Below are positions 7,893 through 14,988 of a DNA stretch of 20,363 nucleotides, piece after piece. Every line of letters begins with the position of its first letter. The first letter of the stretch is position 1. The notes below the pieces were generated by a model that saw only the letters and a list, made by a program, of their open reading frames with translations, had not been told where the DNA came from and did not search any database. The position numbers and the translations under genes were made by a program. Source of the stretch: Pseudomonadota bacterium (lineage in GTDB: Bacteria; Pseudomonadota; Alphaproteobacteria; Rhizobiales; Xanthobacteraceae); NCBI GenBank assembly GCA_021779635.1, contig JAJYAH010000031.1, forward strand, positions 1-20,363, given 5' to 3'.

Positions 7893-8123
7893 ATGACCAG
7901 AGCTTTCTTCGCTCTTCCATTGATTGCGTTGAGTTGTATTGCGATGACCTGCGTGGCGTCAGCGCAAGGCGGACGGCCGGACCCGGGATGCGGACGCGAC
8001 GTGGCGCGGTATTGCCGGGCCGTGATCAACGACGGTGACGACGCCGTTCTGGCGTGTCTGAAGCAAAATCGCGCCAGGCTCAGCAAGACTTGCGCGAAGG
8101 TTCTGACCGACAACGGTCAATAG
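7893..8123 (+). CDS. Exported small Cys-rich protein, tandem paralogue
   Basis: From ATG 7893 the protein has 76 residues: a signal peptide (MTRAFFALPLIALSCIAMTC ending VASAQG), then CGRDVARYC and AVLACLKQNRARLSKTC. The C-x7-C ... C-x12-C pattern and the DVARYC and LSKTC words are those of the Cys-rich GLG1-type repeat and closely parallel the gene at 7543 (CTGDAFRLC ... LSAGC). An in-frame ATG at 7872 adds MTGRRHS; its GGAG lies only 3 bases away, so I prefer 7893, where AGGCG is 8-9 bases upstream. The 71-base gap to the first gene suggests a shared transcript. The protein is probably periplasmic, and its function is unknown. Tandem duplication followed by divergence is inferred. Confidence 0.75.
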   Translation: MTRAFFALPLIALSCIAMTCVASAQGGRPDPGCGRDVARYCRAVINDGDDAVLACLKQNRARLSKTCAKVLTDNGQ

Positions 8124-8150
8124 TACGCAGCGCGACTTGCCGGAGTGGGG

Positions 8151-8774
8151 ATGCCGCCGCGCGATCTCACGGCTGAGGATGTTGCGGACTGGCTGACACC
8201 AGGTCAGGCGGTGAAGCTTCTCGATGCGGTTTTCCAAAAGAGTTATTTGTCGAAACAAGCCTTGCTGGGCCGGCTCGTCGGAGGGCTGGCCGAGGCGGCA
8301 TCCGAGCAGACCGTTAAGAGCGATAGCGCCGGGCACTCATGGCGCGGCCTGTTCCAGAAGATCCCTGCCGAGGATTGGCGGAGAATTCAGACGACGGACA
8401 CCTGCTGGATCACCGGCGATCTCATCTTCAGGCGCCGGTCGCCGTCTGGCCCCGGGGACGAAACCGTCAGCCATTATGCGGTGAGATTCGAGCCGCAGGC
8501 CGTGCGCTCGATTATCGAGAATACCGGCAGGTCAGCCAAAGAACTGCCGGCCGAGAGGCCTTCGCCAGAGCCGTCCGGACCGAGGGGGCCGCCCGTTTCC
8601 TCCGCCCACCTTCAGGCATGGTTCGAGTTCTATCAAAAGGTCGGCGGCGAAACGCGGGAAGAGCGCGCGCTTGAATCCGCCCAGCGCAATTTCCCCGGCC
8701 AATCCGTAACCCGCAAACGGATTCGTGAGCTGTTGGGTCCGCGGCCGATCGGGCGCCCCAGGACGAGCGATTAG
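8151..8774 (+). CDS. Hypothetical protein with DNA-binding-like C-terminus, 207 aa
   Basis: ATG 8151 is chosen because GGAG sits 5 bases before it; a GTG at 8145 in the same frame overlaps that site. The N-terminal part begins MPPRDLTAEDVADWLTPGQA and contains AEDWRRI and HYAVRFEPQAVRSII; no catalytic motif is visible. A Pro-rich linker (about 130-150) leads to a C-terminal helical segment, LQAWFEFYQKVGG, then NFPGQSVTRKRIRELLGPRP and a GRPR end. VTRKRIREL resembles a recognition helix and GRPR is an AT-hook core, so I infer DNA binding. Similar two-part hypotheticals occur in rhizobial accessory regions, but I cannot name a family. A phased repeat array in AT-rich DNA begins seven bases after the stop. 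Confidence 0.7.
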   Translation: MPPRDLTAEDVADWLTPGQAVKLLDAVFQKSYLSKQALLGRLVGGLAEAASEQTVKSDSAGHSWRGLFQKIPAEDWRRIQTTDTCWITGDLIFRRRSPSGPGDETVSHYAVRFEPQAVRSIIENTGRSAKELPAERPSPEPSGPRGPPVSSAHLQAWFEFYQKVGGETREERALESAQRNFPGQSVTRKRIRELLGPRPIGRPRTSD

Positions 8775-8780
8775 CCGAAA

Positions 8781-8885
8781 ATGGCGACTTTTATATTTTT
8801 ATTGGCGAATTTCAGCATAAAATACATAATAAAATCAAATTGATATATAAATATATGGCGACTTTATCTTGTGATTTGGCGAATT
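8781..8885. repeat. Phased direct repeats WTGGCGAMTT x4 in an AT-rich island
   Basis: ATGGCGACTT at 8781-8790 and 8855-8864, and TTGGCGAATT at 8802-8811 and 8876-8885. Each ATGGCGACTT is followed by TTGGCGAATT exactly 21 bases on, and the 31-bp pair recurs after 74 bases. Distances of 21, 53 and 74 bases are all close to whole helical turns, so the four copies face one side of the helix. The DNA between them is strongly AT-rich (runs such as TTATATTTTTA and TGATATATAAATATA) in a GC-rich genome. The array lies between the 3' ends of two convergent genes (8774 and 8974), so it is not an ordinary promoter. Iteron-like origin, partition or silencing site, or operator array are the possibilities; none is established. 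Confidence 0.7.
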
Positions 8886-8973
8886 CGTCGCCCCCCCTCA
8901 CCTGCGTTGGAAACAGCACCTCTGGACTGCGAGATAGGCGAAAACATCTGCCTGGAGCGATGCCCCGGATGGA

Positions 8974-10644
8974 TTACGTGCTGCTGCCGGCGGCCGTGGT
9001 GGCCGGCAAGACCTCATGGGTGGCGCGGTCGGGAGTCTCTTCCTTCCAGCGCACCGATCCGAACGGCCGTTCCAGCATGCGGCGGACGCGAACCGGCTCG
9101 GGCCCGATATGAAAATCGATGGCGCGCTGATGCAGCGCGCGCTCGGATTGCGTGGCGCGGTTGCGCTGGCGCAGGAAGTCGAGCCAGGTCGGGCAATGGT
9201 AGCGCTCGGTCCACAATTCGGGATCGGCGATATCGCGCGCGATCGACCAGCCATAGGCGCCGTTGCGCTGGCGGCTGAGCTGCACCTCCTGCATCACTCC
9301 GTGGAAGGCGCGGGCGCTTTCCGGGGCGACGCGGTATTCGATTTCGACCACCAGCGGCCCGCTGCGTCCGGTCAGCGACAGCCGCACCTCAGGGTCCGCC
9401 ATCACCTCCGCATCCTCGTTGCGGGCGCCGACCGGCGGCATCCGCAGCCACAGGCCGAGCAGTGGCGAGGCGAACATCAGGGCGGCGGAAACCATGAGCG
9501 CGGTTTGCACCCCGGTGGCGTCGGTCAGCCGTCCCCAGCCCCAGCTTCCGATCGCGATGCCGCCGGCAATCGAGGCCTGGAAGGCCGCCAGCGAGCGGCC
9601 GGCGACCCAGCGCGGGGCGGAGAGCTGTACGCCGATGTTGAACAGGGCGATCGCCAACATCCATACCGCGCCCGCGATCACCAGTGCGGCCGCGGTCAAG
9701 ACCGGCTCCCGGCTCAGCGCCACCGCCGCCACCGCGCCGCCCATCGACAGCGCGCAGACACGCACCGCGACCTCGCCGGTCATCCGCTTGCGCACTTCGG
9801 CGATGTTGAGAGCGCCGATCACCGCGCCCATGCCGAAGGCGCCGAGCATGATGCCGTAGGTTTGCGCGCCGCCATGCAGCAGGTCGCGCGCCACCAGCGG
9901 CATCAGCGCCGACACTGAACCGCCGATCACGCCCGTCACCAGCGTCCGCGCCAGCACGATGCGGATCGACGGCGAGTTGGCGATATAGCGCACGCCCGAC
10001 ACGATCGCGCGGTTCAGCCGCTCGCGCGGCAGGCGCGACGGCTCGCTGGTGCGGCGCCAGAGAAACAGCACGATCAGCAGCGGGATATACAGCACCGCAT
10101 TGGCGGCGAAGGCCGCGACCGCGCCGGCGGCGGCGACGACAATGCCGCCGATGGCGGGACCGAAACTTCGCGCAATGTTGTAGCTGATGCCATTCAGCGC
10201 CACCGCGGAGGGCAGCGTTTCCGCCGGCACCTGCTCGCTGACCGAGGATTGCCAGGCCGGTCCGAACAGCGCCATGCCGCTGCCGACGATAAAGCAGAAT
10301 CCCAGCAGAACCTGCGGCGTGACCATGCCGAGCCATGCCAGCACCGACAGCGCGGTGGCGCCCGACAGCGCGATCGACAGCGAGATCAGCGCCACGATGC
10401 GCCGGTCATACATGTCGGCGATGGCGCCGGCCGGCATCGAGATCAGCATGATCGGCAGCATCAACGCGGTCTGGACCAGCGCGACCTTGTCGGCCGACGA
10501 CGTCATCTGCGTCATGGCCCAGGCGGCACCGACCCCCTGGATCAAGAGTCCGAGATTGGACAACAGGCTGGCGAGCCAGATGCGTCGGAACACGGCATGC
10601 CGCAACGGCGCCGTGACGCTGTCTGGGGCAAAGTTCGGGCGCAT
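8974..10644 (-). CDS. MFS_3-family exporter with C-terminal soluble domain
   Basis: A 556-residue inner-membrane protein. Residues 1-410 form an MFS unit starting LRHAVFRRIWLASLLSNLGL, with the loop motif GAIADMYDRRIV, FGPAWQSSVSEQVP and NGISYNIARSFGPAIGG. These are characteristic of the MFS_3 (EntS-like) group, which export siderophores or other small molecules. A soluble C-terminal stretch of about 130 residues (from EVRLSLTGRSGPLVVEIEYR on, with YGWSIARDIADPELWTERYH) is the extra domain usual in the long members of this family and resembles an antibiotic-biosynthesis-monooxygenase fold. Length is normal for the long form. Start ATG 10644 begins MRPNFAPDS; the Shine-Dalgarno is weak. It is divergent from the P450 gene; a functional link between the two is possible but unproven. 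The substrate is unknown. Confidence 0.88.
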   Translation of the reverse strand: MRPNFAPDSVTAPLRHAVFRRIWLASLLSNLGLLIQGVGAAWAMTQMTSSADKVALVQTALMLPIMLISMPAGAIADMYDRRIVALISLSIALSGATALSVLAWLGMVTPQVLLGFCFIVGSGMALFGPAWQSSVSEQVPAETLPSAVALNGISYNIARSFGPAIGGIVVAAAGAVAAFAANAVLYIPLLIVLFLWRRTSEPSRLPRERLNRAIVSGVRYIANSPSIRIVLARTLVTGVIGGSVSALMPLVARDLLHGGAQTYGIMLGAFGMGAVIGALNIAEVRKRMTGEVAVRVCALSMGGAVAAVALSREPVLTAAALVIAGAVWMLAIALFNIGVQLSAPRWVAGRSLAAFQASIAGGIAIGSWGWGRLTDATGVQTALMVSAALMFASPLLGLWLRMPPVGARNEDAEVMADPEVRLSLTGRSGPLVVEIEYRVAPESARAFHGVMQEVQLSRQRNGAYGWSIARDIADPELWTERYHCPTWLDFLRQRNRATQSERALHQRAIDFHIGPEPVRVRRMLERPFGSVRWKEETPDRATHEVLPATTAAGSST

Positions 10645-11013
10645 TGGCTGTTCGGTCCTAACCTGCTTCGTGGCGCCGGCAGGGCCGGCCTTCGATTCCT
10701 TCGGTTAAAGTGATGCCCGCGAAAGTCCTTGGCTGTCCAGTGCCCTGACCGCCATCGGCGATGTCGCGGCGGGGAGGACCGGCGGCCGGTATCGTGCGGC
10801 CTTCGGCCGCAGATCCCAAGCATCCGGGGCCGATTCATCACGCATGGATGGCTGCGGGGGTCGAGGCGCCAAGGATAACAGGATTGCGGTCGCTGGATTG
10901 GCTGACTAGCTGTTTTCCGCGGGCGAGGCCTTTTTGGCGCCCTGATTTTGGACCTGATAGGATTGCAGCGACGCCGACCCGTCATTGTCGTCTTTCTTTT
11001 TGCGAGGCCGCCC
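10645..11013. other. Divergent intergenic region, 369 bp
   Basis: The region lies between the MFS_3 gene (minus, start 10644) and the P450 gene (plus, start 11014). No gene was found. It holds a tight hairpin, TGCGGCCTTCGGCCGCA (10795-10811), and an 8-base inverted repeat, GGCGCCAA (10865-10872) with TTGGCGCC (10934-10941), 61 bases apart. No clear -35/-10 pair could be fixed. Promoters for both genes must lie here. Confidence 0.55.
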
Positions 11014-12402
11014 GTGAGCATAGCCGAAGCCTGGGACGTCGCCGTCACACCTCAGCCGCTGGTGCCGCCGAGCCCGCCGCGCGCGTCCGAAACCATGAAC
11101 GTCTTCGGGCGGATGGTGGCGATGCGCCGAAGCGCGATCGAGACCTGGGGGCAGCGCGCCTACGAAGAGGACATCGTCCAGGGCCGCTTCTTCGGGCGCA
11201 GCAGTTTCATTCTCAATACGCCGGATGCGATCCGGCATGTGCTGGTCGACAATTACGAGAACTACACGCGGACGCCGGTCGGGATCCGGGTGTTGCGTCC
11301 GCTGGTTGGCGAAGGCCTGCTGATCGCCGAGGGCCGCGCGTGGAAGCATCAGCGCCGAACGTTGGCGCCGGCCTTTACGCCGCGCGCGGTCACGCCGCTG
11401 GTGCCGCACATGATCGCGGCGACCGACGAAACCATCGCCAAGCTTCAGGGCAGCTGCGGCATGCCGGTCGATTTGCGAGAGGCGATGCAGCGGATGACGC
11501 TCGAAATCGCCGGACGCACCATGTTCTCGTTCGAGATGGGCCGCCATGGCGCGACGTTGCGCGATTTCGTGATGGAGTATGGCGACCGGCTGGCGCGGCC
11601 GCAGTTTCTCGATCTGCTGCTGCCCGTGGGGTGGCCGAGCCCGCAGGATTTCGCCCGCGCGCGCTTCCGCAAGCGATGGACGCGTTTCGTGGCCATGCTG
11701 ATCGCGGAACGCCGCGCCGCCGGCAAGAACGAAGGCGCGCCGCCGCGCGACTTGTTCGATCTGATGGGTGCCGCGCGCGATCCCGAGAGCGGCGAAGCCT
11801 TCACCGACGAACAGCTCGGCGACGAGGTGGCGACCATGATTCTCGCCGGCCACGAAACCACGGCCACCGCGCTGTTCTGGTCGCTGTATCTGCTCGCGCT
11901 CGATCCCGACACCCAGGAAAAACTGGCTGCCGAGGTTGCGGGCGCTGATGTCGACGGCACCCCTGCGATCGAGCGGCTGAAATTTACCCGCGCCGTGATC
12001 GATGAAACCATGCGGCTCTATCCGCCGGCGTTTCTGATCGCGCGCTCGGCCACTGCCGCCGACACCATCGCAGGCTTGCCGGTCAGGAAGCACGATCTGG
12101 TCCTGATCGCGCCGTGGTTGCTGCACCGTCACGAAAAGCTCTGGAACGAACCGAACGCGTTCATCCCGGCCCGCTTCATGCCGGGGGCGCCGCCGCCGGA
12201 TCGTTTTGCCTATCTGCCCTTCGGCGTCGGCGCGCGCGTCTGCATCGGCGCGCATTTTGCGCTGGTGGAGGCCACATTGGCGCTCGCCAAGATCATCGGC
12301 ACGTTCCGCGTCGAGCTTCTCGACAAGGAGCCGGTGATGCCGGTCGGCGTGGTGACGACGCAGCCCGATCGCTCGCCGATGTTTCGCATCGCGCGCCGCT
12401 GA
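11014..12402 (+). CDS. Cytochrome P450
   Basis: Soluble haem monooxygenase of 462 residues from GTG 11014, chosen because GAGG lies 6 bases before it. A TTG further upstream in the same frame has no such site. The motifs are complete: AGHETT in helix I (278-283, oxygen activation), ETMR as the K-helix ExxR (331-334), PARF in place of the usual PERF, and the haem loop FGVGARVCIGAHF with the thiolate ligand C410. EGRAWKHQRRTLAPAF (C-helix WxxxR) is also typical. No TM anchor, ferredoxin or reductase domain is present, so electrons must come from partners encoded elsewhere. The subfamily cannot be assigned by eye; it has the look of bacterial P450s acting on fatty acids or terpenoids. A dispersed repeat follows its stop. 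Confidence 0.92.
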   Translation: MSIAEAWDVAVTPQPLVPPSPPRASETMNVFGRMVAMRRSAIETWGQRAYEEDIVQGRFFGRSSFILNTPDAIRHVLVDNYENYTRTPVGIRVLRPLVGEGLLIAEGRAWKHQRRTLAPAFTPRAVTPLVPHMIAATDETIAKLQGSCGMPVDLREAMQRMTLEIAGRTMFSFEMGRHGATLRDFVMEYGDRLARPQFLDLLLPVGWPSPQDFARARFRKRWTRFVAMLIAERRAAGKNEGAPPRDLFDLMGAARDPESGEAFTDEQLGDEVATMILAGHETTATALFWSLYLLALDPDTQEKLAAEVAGADVDGTPAIERLKFTRAVIDETMRLYPPAFLIARSATAADTIAGLPVRKHDLVLIAPWLLHRHEKLWNEPNAFIPARFMPGAPPPDRFAYLPFGVGARVCIGAHFALVEATLALAKIIGTFRVELLDKEPVMPVGVVTTQPDRSPMFRIARR

Positions 12403-12710
12403 CCAGATCGTTTTCCCGCGAAGTGGATACTGGTTCGCGCAAAGAAAACGCGTCAAACAAAGACATAGAGCCTCCGTTCCGATTCCATCGGAACGGAAAA
12501 GGCTCCAGTATCCGAAGTTCGTGATACGTCGCAGCACGCTCCTACACGAACTTTGGATGCAACAGGGGCACTGGCAAATCTATGATTCTAGTACCGCTTT
12601 TCGATCTGACGTTCCCCGGATGAGTTTGCGGCAGGAGTGGTGCGGGAACCTCGGATCGGCGGTACCGGGCCTTGCATGCGGGTTTCGGCCACCTCATTTA
12701 AGGAGCCGGC
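12403..12710. other. Intergenic region, 308 bp, mostly repeat and hairpins
   Basis: No gene was found. The left third is a dispersed-type two-hairpin repeat (12409-12505). A further imperfect dyad follows: CCGAAGTTCGTG (12513-12524 region) against CACGAACTTTGG about 21 bases later. The right part (12560-12700) is plain sequence leading to a strong ribosome site, AAGGAG, 5 bases before the cyclase ATG at 12711. Confidence 0.6.
12409..12505. repeat. Dispersed two-hairpin element of bradyrhizobial type
   Basis: Hairpin one pairs CGTTTTC (12409-12415) with GAAAACG (12444-12450), with an inner GCGAA/TTCGC stem around GTGGATACTGG. Hairpin two (12468-12505) pairs GAGCC with GGCTC and, inside, TCCGTTCCGAT with ATCGGAACGGA around a TCC loop, leaving three unpaired A. 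I recognise words such as GCGAAGTGGATAC-GGTTCGCG and TTCCGATTCCATCGGAAC from elements scattered between genes in Bradyrhizobium-type genomes. It lies directly after the P450 stop and could act as a transcript 3' end, although no T-run follows. Copy number cannot be judged from one window. Confidence 0.65.
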
Positions 12711-14120
12711 ATGAGCGACATCCAGGCCCAGTTTTCCGTGCTGAAGCGGACCGCCGACCCGGCGGTCGCCGATGCGATTTTGCGGCTGATCCAGGATGGC
12801 GAGGACCATGAGCTCAACCGGGTCAACGTGCTGGATTTCTCGAAGCGCACCGGGCTCGATGAAGAGCGCGTGATCTCCGGCTTTCTCCATGCTTCCCGGC
12901 TCGGCCTGTTCGACCTGACCTGGAACGTGCTCTGCCCCGGATGCGGCGGCGTGCTCGACGCCCACTCCACCCTGAAATCGCTGCGTCACGATGACTATCA
13001 TTGCGGGCTGTGCGCCTGCGGCTATGAAGCTTCCGTCGACGAACAGGTCGAGGTTGCTTTCACCGTCAGCCCCCGGGTCCGACGCATCGCGGCGCATGAC
13101 CCGAACACGCTGCCGGTCTGGGACTACTTCAAGCAGATTTTCTGGAGCTCGGGTGTCGATTTCAACAAGGACTCGTTTGCGTCGCTCGCCGAAGAGGTGG
13201 TGCTGGACGCGCTCGAATTGCCGGCCGGCGAGAAGGCGGTGTTGTCGCTGCAACTGCCGCCGCAATTCATCATCGTGTTCGAGCCGGTGACGCATGCGGC
13301 GCAGTTCATCGACGTCCAGGGCGAACCGACCCGGGAACGTCAGCAGCTGTCGCTGATGTACAACAGGATTCAGGCGCCCACCGGCACCATGACGTTGCGC
13401 CCGGGACCGCTGCGGCTGTCGCTCGACAACCAGGCCGGTGTGCGGGTATTGCCGACGGTTTTCGTGGCCGCCGACGCGCTTCATCATCTGATCGGCAAGC
13501 GCAAGCCGTTCCTCACGGCGAAGCGGATGCTGTCCAATCAGACCTTCCGCGACGTCTACAAGGCGGACAATCTGAATATCGATCAGCGCCTCAAGATCAC
13601 TTCGCTGTCGTTCCTGTTCACCGATCTCAAGGGGTCTACCGCGCTGTATGAGCGGGTCGGCGATCTCGCCGCATTCGATCTGGTGCGCGCGCATTTCCAC
13701 GCGCTGCTGGAGATCATCGCTTCGGAGAAGGGCGCGGTGGTGAAGACGATCGGCGATGCCGTGATGGCGACCTTCGTCCGGCCCGAACACGCGCTTGCTG
13801 CCGGGTTGCGGATGCGCGCCGCCATGGAGGCGCTCAATACCGAGCGCGGCACCAAGGACCTTGTGGTCAAGATCGGCATCCATGAAGGTCCCTGCCTCGC
13901 CGTGATGCTCAACGAGCGGCAGGATTATTTCGGCCAGACCGTCAACATCGCCGCGCGGGTCCAGGGCCTGTCGACCTCGCACGCGATCCACATCACCGGG
14001 CCGGTGATCGACGCGCCCGCCGTGGCCGACATCCTGGACAAGGAAGCGATCAGGCCTATCCAAAAGCAGGCAGCGCTGCGGGGCATCGCCGACAAGATGG
14101 TGGTGTACGAGATACCCTGA
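12711..14120 (+). CDS. Class III adenylate cyclase with N-terminal zinc-ribbon-like domain
   Basis: Predicted to make cAMP from ATP in the cytoplasm. It is a 469-residue protein without TM helices. The N-terminal two thirds (DUF5939-like) carries CPGC (75-78) and CGLCAC (98-103), a C-x2-C-x19-C-x2-C pattern fit for a metal site. The cyclase domain starts near 295 with SLSFLFTDLKGST. Metal-binding Asp residues are D305 and D349 (KTIGD). K345 and D405 (DYFGQTVN) lie where adenine-selecting Lys and Asp are found, and N412 and R416 (NIAAR) are the transition-state pair. All catalytic residues are present, so it should be active, probably as a homodimer. AAGGAG 5 bases before the ATG is a strong ribosome site. 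A clear intrinsic terminator follows. The input it senses through the N-terminal part is unknown. Confidence 0.9.
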   Translation: MSDIQAQFSVLKRTADPAVADAILRLIQDGEDHELNRVNVLDFSKRTGLDEERVISGFLHASRLGLFDLTWNVLCPGCGGVLDAHSTLKSLRHDDYHCGLCACGYEASVDEQVEVAFTVSPRVRRIAAHDPNTLPVWDYFKQIFWSSGVDFNKDSFASLAEEVVLDALELPAGEKAVLSLQLPPQFIIVFEPVTHAAQFIDVQGEPTRERQQLSLMYNRIQAPTGTMTLRPGPLRLSLDNQAGVRVLPTVFVAADALHHLIGKRKPFLTAKRMLSNQTFRDVYKADNLNIDQRLKITSLSFLFTDLKGSTALYERVGDLAAFDLVRAHFHALLEIIASEKGAVVKTIGDAVMATFVRPEHALAAGLRMRAAMEALNTERGTKDLVVKIGIHEGPCLAVMLNERQDYFGQTVNIAARVQGLSTSHAIHITGPVIDAPAVADILDKEAIRPIQKQAALRGIADKMVVYEIP

Positions 14121-14210
14121 GCAGGAAATTCTGAGATTGCCTAATCGTAATGCATGCGGCGGGAACCGGCATGGATTGCGCACGTTGATTTTCCGATCCA
14201 TATATGCCCC

Positions 14211-14240
14211 GAGCCGTCGATCCGACGGCTCCTGGTTTTC
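14211..14240 (+). terminator. Intrinsic terminator after the cyclase gene
   Basis: A perfect 9-bp stem, GAGCCGTCG (14211-14219) with CGACGGCTC (14223-14231), closes a three-base loop (ATC). It is followed by CTGGTTTTC. It lies 90 bases after the cyclase stop and 24 bases before the TerB-like start. It also argues that the TerB-like gene begins at 14264, not at an earlier in-frame ATG (14204) that would cover the hairpin. Confidence 0.7.
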
Positions 14241-14263
14241 AAAACATTGCAGCAGAGAGACGG

Positions 14264-14767
14264 ATGCTGGACGGACTTCGCCAATTCATCGCCGACGTTG
14301 TTTCCCCCACCGCACACCAGGATCGCGCATTCGACGATACCGGGTATCGCCTGGCGGCAACGGCCTTGCTGATCCACGTCATCTCGCTCGACGGCGAACC
14401 AACCGAAGCCGAGAAGCGCAAGCTGCACAGCCTGCTCGAAAGCCGGTTCGGGCTTGATCCCGGCACCGCGGATAAACTGATCGCGTCTGCCACTCTGGTC
14501 GAGGGCGAGGCGGTCGATCTCTATCATTTCACCAGCGTCATCATGCGTTCGGTGAATGAAGAAGGCAGGCTCCGCATCGTCGAAATGATGTGGGAGCTGG
14601 TCTATGCCGACGGCCAGGTCAGCGAATTCGAGGACAACGTGGTCTGGCGCGCGGCCGATCTGCTGGGCGTGTCGTCGCGCGACCGGATTGATCTCAAGCA
14701 TCGGGTCGCCGGCGAACAACGGACACCGGCCGCGGGCAGTGCGGATATCGCCGACGCGGCAACGTGA
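14264..14767 (+). CDS. TerB-like protein (tellurite-resistance TerB family)
   Basis: From ATG 14264 the protein has 167 residues, MLDGLRQFIADV onward. It is an all-helical acidic protein with two TerB half-repeats: AATALLIHVISLDGEPTEAEKR and RIVEMMWELVYADGQVSEFEDN. Each carries the short acidic loop (DGEPTEAE, DGQVSEFE) typical of the family, where such loops can bind divalent metal. Single-domain TerB proteins are common as stand-alone genes in alphaproteobacteria and are not by themselves evidence of tellurite resistance. No other ter genes are near. GAGAGACGG before the ATG is a moderate ribosome site. It follows the cyclase terminator and so is probably its own unit, ending in the paired hairpins at 14768-14817. 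Confidence 0.8.
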   Translation: MLDGLRQFIADVVSPTAHQDRAFDDTGYRLAATALLIHVISLDGEPTEAEKRKLHSLLESRFGLDPGTADKLIASATLVEGEAVDLYHFTSVIMRSVNEEGRLRIVEMMWELVYADGQVSEFEDNVVWRAADLLGVSSRDRIDLKHRVAGEQRTPAAGSADIADAAT

Positions 14768-14817
14768 CGCGCCCTGCTGCGGGCGCGCTACGGGACATGA
14801 CGAAATTTTAATGTCCC
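14768..14817 (+). terminator. Tandem hairpins after the TerB-like gene
   Basis: CGCGCCC (14768-14774) pairs with GGGCGCG (14781-14787) around TGCTGC, starting at the base after the stop codon. A second stem, GGGACAT (14792-14798) with ATGTCCC (14811-14817), encloses an AT-rich 12-base loop containing ATTTTA. No T-run follows the first stem, so this is a likely transcript end or 3' stabiliser, not a textbook terminator. A 12-base palindrome, GCGGCCGGCCGC, follows at 14820-14831. Confidence 0.5.
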
Positions 14818-14988
14818 CGGCGGCCGGCCGCTAACGGATGCGATTGGCGACCAAATGCCGCGTTTCGATTGCGCGGCCCGCTGTGCCAACCGCCCCGCCT
14901 GCAGGTGGTGACTTGCGCCCCGCCTAGGGCATATGCTCTCGTCCGGTCGTTAGCCGCCTATCGTGCAAATCATCTAGAGCCTGGAATC

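Noticed and set aside
8781..8885. CRISPR-like array
   Set aside because: The repeats are only 10 bases, spacings alternate between 21 and 53, and there are no cas genes or regular spacers.
8840..9112. A possible small gene starting in the AT-rich island
   Set aside because: Its frame runs through the 3' end of the MFS_3 gene, has no ribosome site and changes composition midway.
9016..9918. A 300-codon plus-strand frame inside the MFS_3 gene
   Set aside because: It is a shadow of the exporter, His/Arg-rich and without domain signs.
10795..10811. A perfect hairpin as a terminator
   Set aside because: It lies between two divergent gene starts, where a terminator would serve neither gene, and no T-run follows.
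10906..12537. A 543-codon open frame on the minus strand across the P450 gene
   Set aside because: It is the antisense shadow of a GC-rich gene with all P450 motifs. The translation is Arg/His-rich with no domain or signal.
12588..14201. A 537-codon open frame on the minus strand across the cyclase gene
   Set aside because: It is antisense to a complete adenylate cyclase with intact catalytic residues, and its own product shows no family character.
14264..14767. Tellurite-resistance or stress (ter) operon
   Set aside because: Only one TerB-like gene is present; no terC, terD or terZ-type genes lie nearby, and lone TerB proteins are common.
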